Shown here: positions 63,207 through 64,000 of the stretch, piece after piece
Layout of the letters: each line of letters begins with the position of its first letter
Numbering within the stretch: position 1 is the first letter of the stretch
From: Tenuifilaceae bacterium CYCD
GTDB lineage: Bacteria; Bacteroidota; Bacteroidia; Bacteroidales; Tenuifilaceae
NCBI GenBank assembly: GCA_036322835.1
Contig: AP027304.1
Span: forward strand, 1,798,001 to 1,862,000
Reading direction: 5' to 3'
Length of the DNA: 64,000 bases
The notes under the pieces: generated by a model
The model's input: only the letters and a program-made list of their open reading frames with translations
Databases searched by the model: none
Told to the model about the DNA's origin: nothing
Position numbers and translations under genes: made by a program

Positions 63207-64000
63207 ATGAAAACCTTTACTAAACTTAGATTATTTGCATTATTTTTTTTGCTGCTGATTTTAGACTTGCATTCATTTAGCCAAACTCTCACCTATCCTA
63301 TTGTTGATACAGGAGTGCATGATTTTTATAGTAATACTGATGTTATTATTGCTCCTGCGGTGGGAGATCCATTTTACGGACAAGACGCCACTTATCAGGG
63401 GAACGAGCCATCCTATACGGACAATGGAGATGGGACTATAACCGATAATGTTACTGGTTTGATTTGGCAGAAGGATATGGTATCAAAAATAACTTACGAT
63501 GAGGCATTTGTCAAGGCCGATACAATGACGCTGGGTGGCTATGCCGATTGGCGTGTTCCATCAATCAAAGAATTGTATTCCTTAATGCTTTTTACTGGCC
63601 ACGTAAATGGAATGACTCCTATAAAATCATTTATAAATACCGATTACTTTATTCAGCCTCTCGGCGATACCGCAATAGGTGAGAGATTTATTGATGCTCA
63701 AACTTGGTCTGCAACTCAATATGTCGGTGTGACCATGAACAACGATGCCGCTGTTTTTGGGGTAAATTTTGTGGACGGTAGAATCAAAGGGTACCCTAAA
63801 TTGACTTATAGTTCAACTGTAGCGTCGAGGGTTGCCAACAAAATGTATTTCAGAATGGTTAGGGGAAACTCTGCATATGGCGTAAATAGTTTCGTGAATA
63901 ATTATGATGGAACCGTTACCGACAATGCCACTGGGTTAATGTGGCAGCAAGCCGATGATGGTGCTGCAAGGGATTGGGAGGACGCATTATCCTATGCGGA
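63207..64000 (+). CDS. DUF1566-type secreted protein (C-terminus beyond window)
   Basis: The 264 codons present start with ATG at 63207 and a signal peptide ending near SFSQ. Two repeats of the Lcl/DUF1566 pattern are visible. The first has NGDGTITDNVTGLIWQKD, then ADTMTLGGYADWRVPSIKEL and QTWSATQYV. The second has NYDGTVTDNATGLMWQQADD, in which the copy is cut at the window end. Such domains are surface- or periplasm-associated with lectin-like folds and unknown ligand. Further sorting domains may lie outside the window. Confidence 0.8.
   Translation, partial: MKTFTKLRLFALFFLLLILDLHSFSQTLTYPIVDTGVHDFYSNTDVIIAPAVGDPFYGQDATYQGNEPSYTDNGDGTITDNVTGLIWQKDMVSKITYDEAFVKADTMTLGGYADWRVPSIKELYSLMLFTGHVNGMTPIKSFINTDYFIQPLGDTAIGERFIDAQTWSATQYVGVTMNNDAAVFGVNFVDGRIKGYPKLTYSSTVASRVANKMYFRMVRGNSAYGVNSFVNNYDGTVTDNATGLMWQQADDGAARDWEDALSYA

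Noticed and set aside
1-64000. tRNA, rRNA, CRISPR or prophage features
   Set aside because: Gaps were read on both strands, and no cloverleaf with conserved T-loop, regular repeat-spacer array or phage structural gene was recognised. A tRNA-search program could still overturn this.

Overview
The window reads as a chromosomal segment of an anaerobic or facultatively anaerobic member of the Bacteroidota, most likely order Bacteroidales. Evidence seen in the sequence: moderate-to-low GC, type IX secretion parts and cargo (PorQ, a CHU_C-type and a Por-tail-type sorting domain), many lipoproteins, Bacteroidota-style promoter -7 boxes (TAnnTTTG), several TTG starts, and an [FeFe]-hydrogenase maturation GTPase (HydF). 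Genus assignment is not attempted. No rRNA, tRNA, CRISPR array or prophage was seen.

Layout. 1-3 kb: the start of a leftward gene cut by the window edge, then an outer-membrane-type gene split by a complete 999-bp IS1595-family element with an 8-bp target duplication. 3-7.7 kb: ArsC-like protein, a tandem CAP-domain protein, class I fumarase, MtnA and a class II aldolase (methylthioribose salvage). 7.7-12.6 kb: a MarR regulator and a P-type ATPase, each preceded by the same palindromic operator, followed by a methyltransferase, a cytochrome b561-like protein and a GNAT protein. 12.6-22.8 kb: CHU_C protein, AI-2E-type permease, EamA transporter, a leftward rsfS-ftsH-DUF2007-cdsA-psd operon, a DUF4412-like protein and hydF. 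22.8-34.5 kb: priA, DUF2721, sucC-sucD-marC, ispH, cmk, a phosphate-transport pair (DUF47-pit) with a Pho-box-like repeat, porQ and a lipid kinase. 34.6-44 kb: parA-parB-DUF5683, an MltD-type transglycosylase, pgi, gpsA, small lipoproteins and an RlmN-like radical SAM enzyme.

The most unusual region is 44.0-53.3 kb, a tight seven-gene leftward operon encoding a membrane complex related to hydrogenase 4 and complex I. It has two large HyfB/NuoL-like subunits, then HyfC-, HyfE-, HyfF- and HyfG-like subunits and a fused ferredoxin plus HyfI/NuoB-like subunit. The HyfG-like subunit has lost the nickel-binding cysteines. The HyfI-like domain has lost three of the four expected cysteine ligands of the cluster next to the active site (Asp, Asp and Asn stand there instead). 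It resembles the poorly understood 'energy-converting hydrogenase-related' (Ehr) complexes, but with an apparently broken electron path. It is the best candidate here for an uncharacterised system.

53.3-64 kb: nitroreductase, YihY/BrkB membrane protein, DprA, proline dehydrogenase, a tricorn-like protease, a secreted metallophosphoesterase with a type IX sorting tail, and a DUF1566-type secreted protein running off the right edge. Most of the window is ordinary core metabolism and cell-envelope function.
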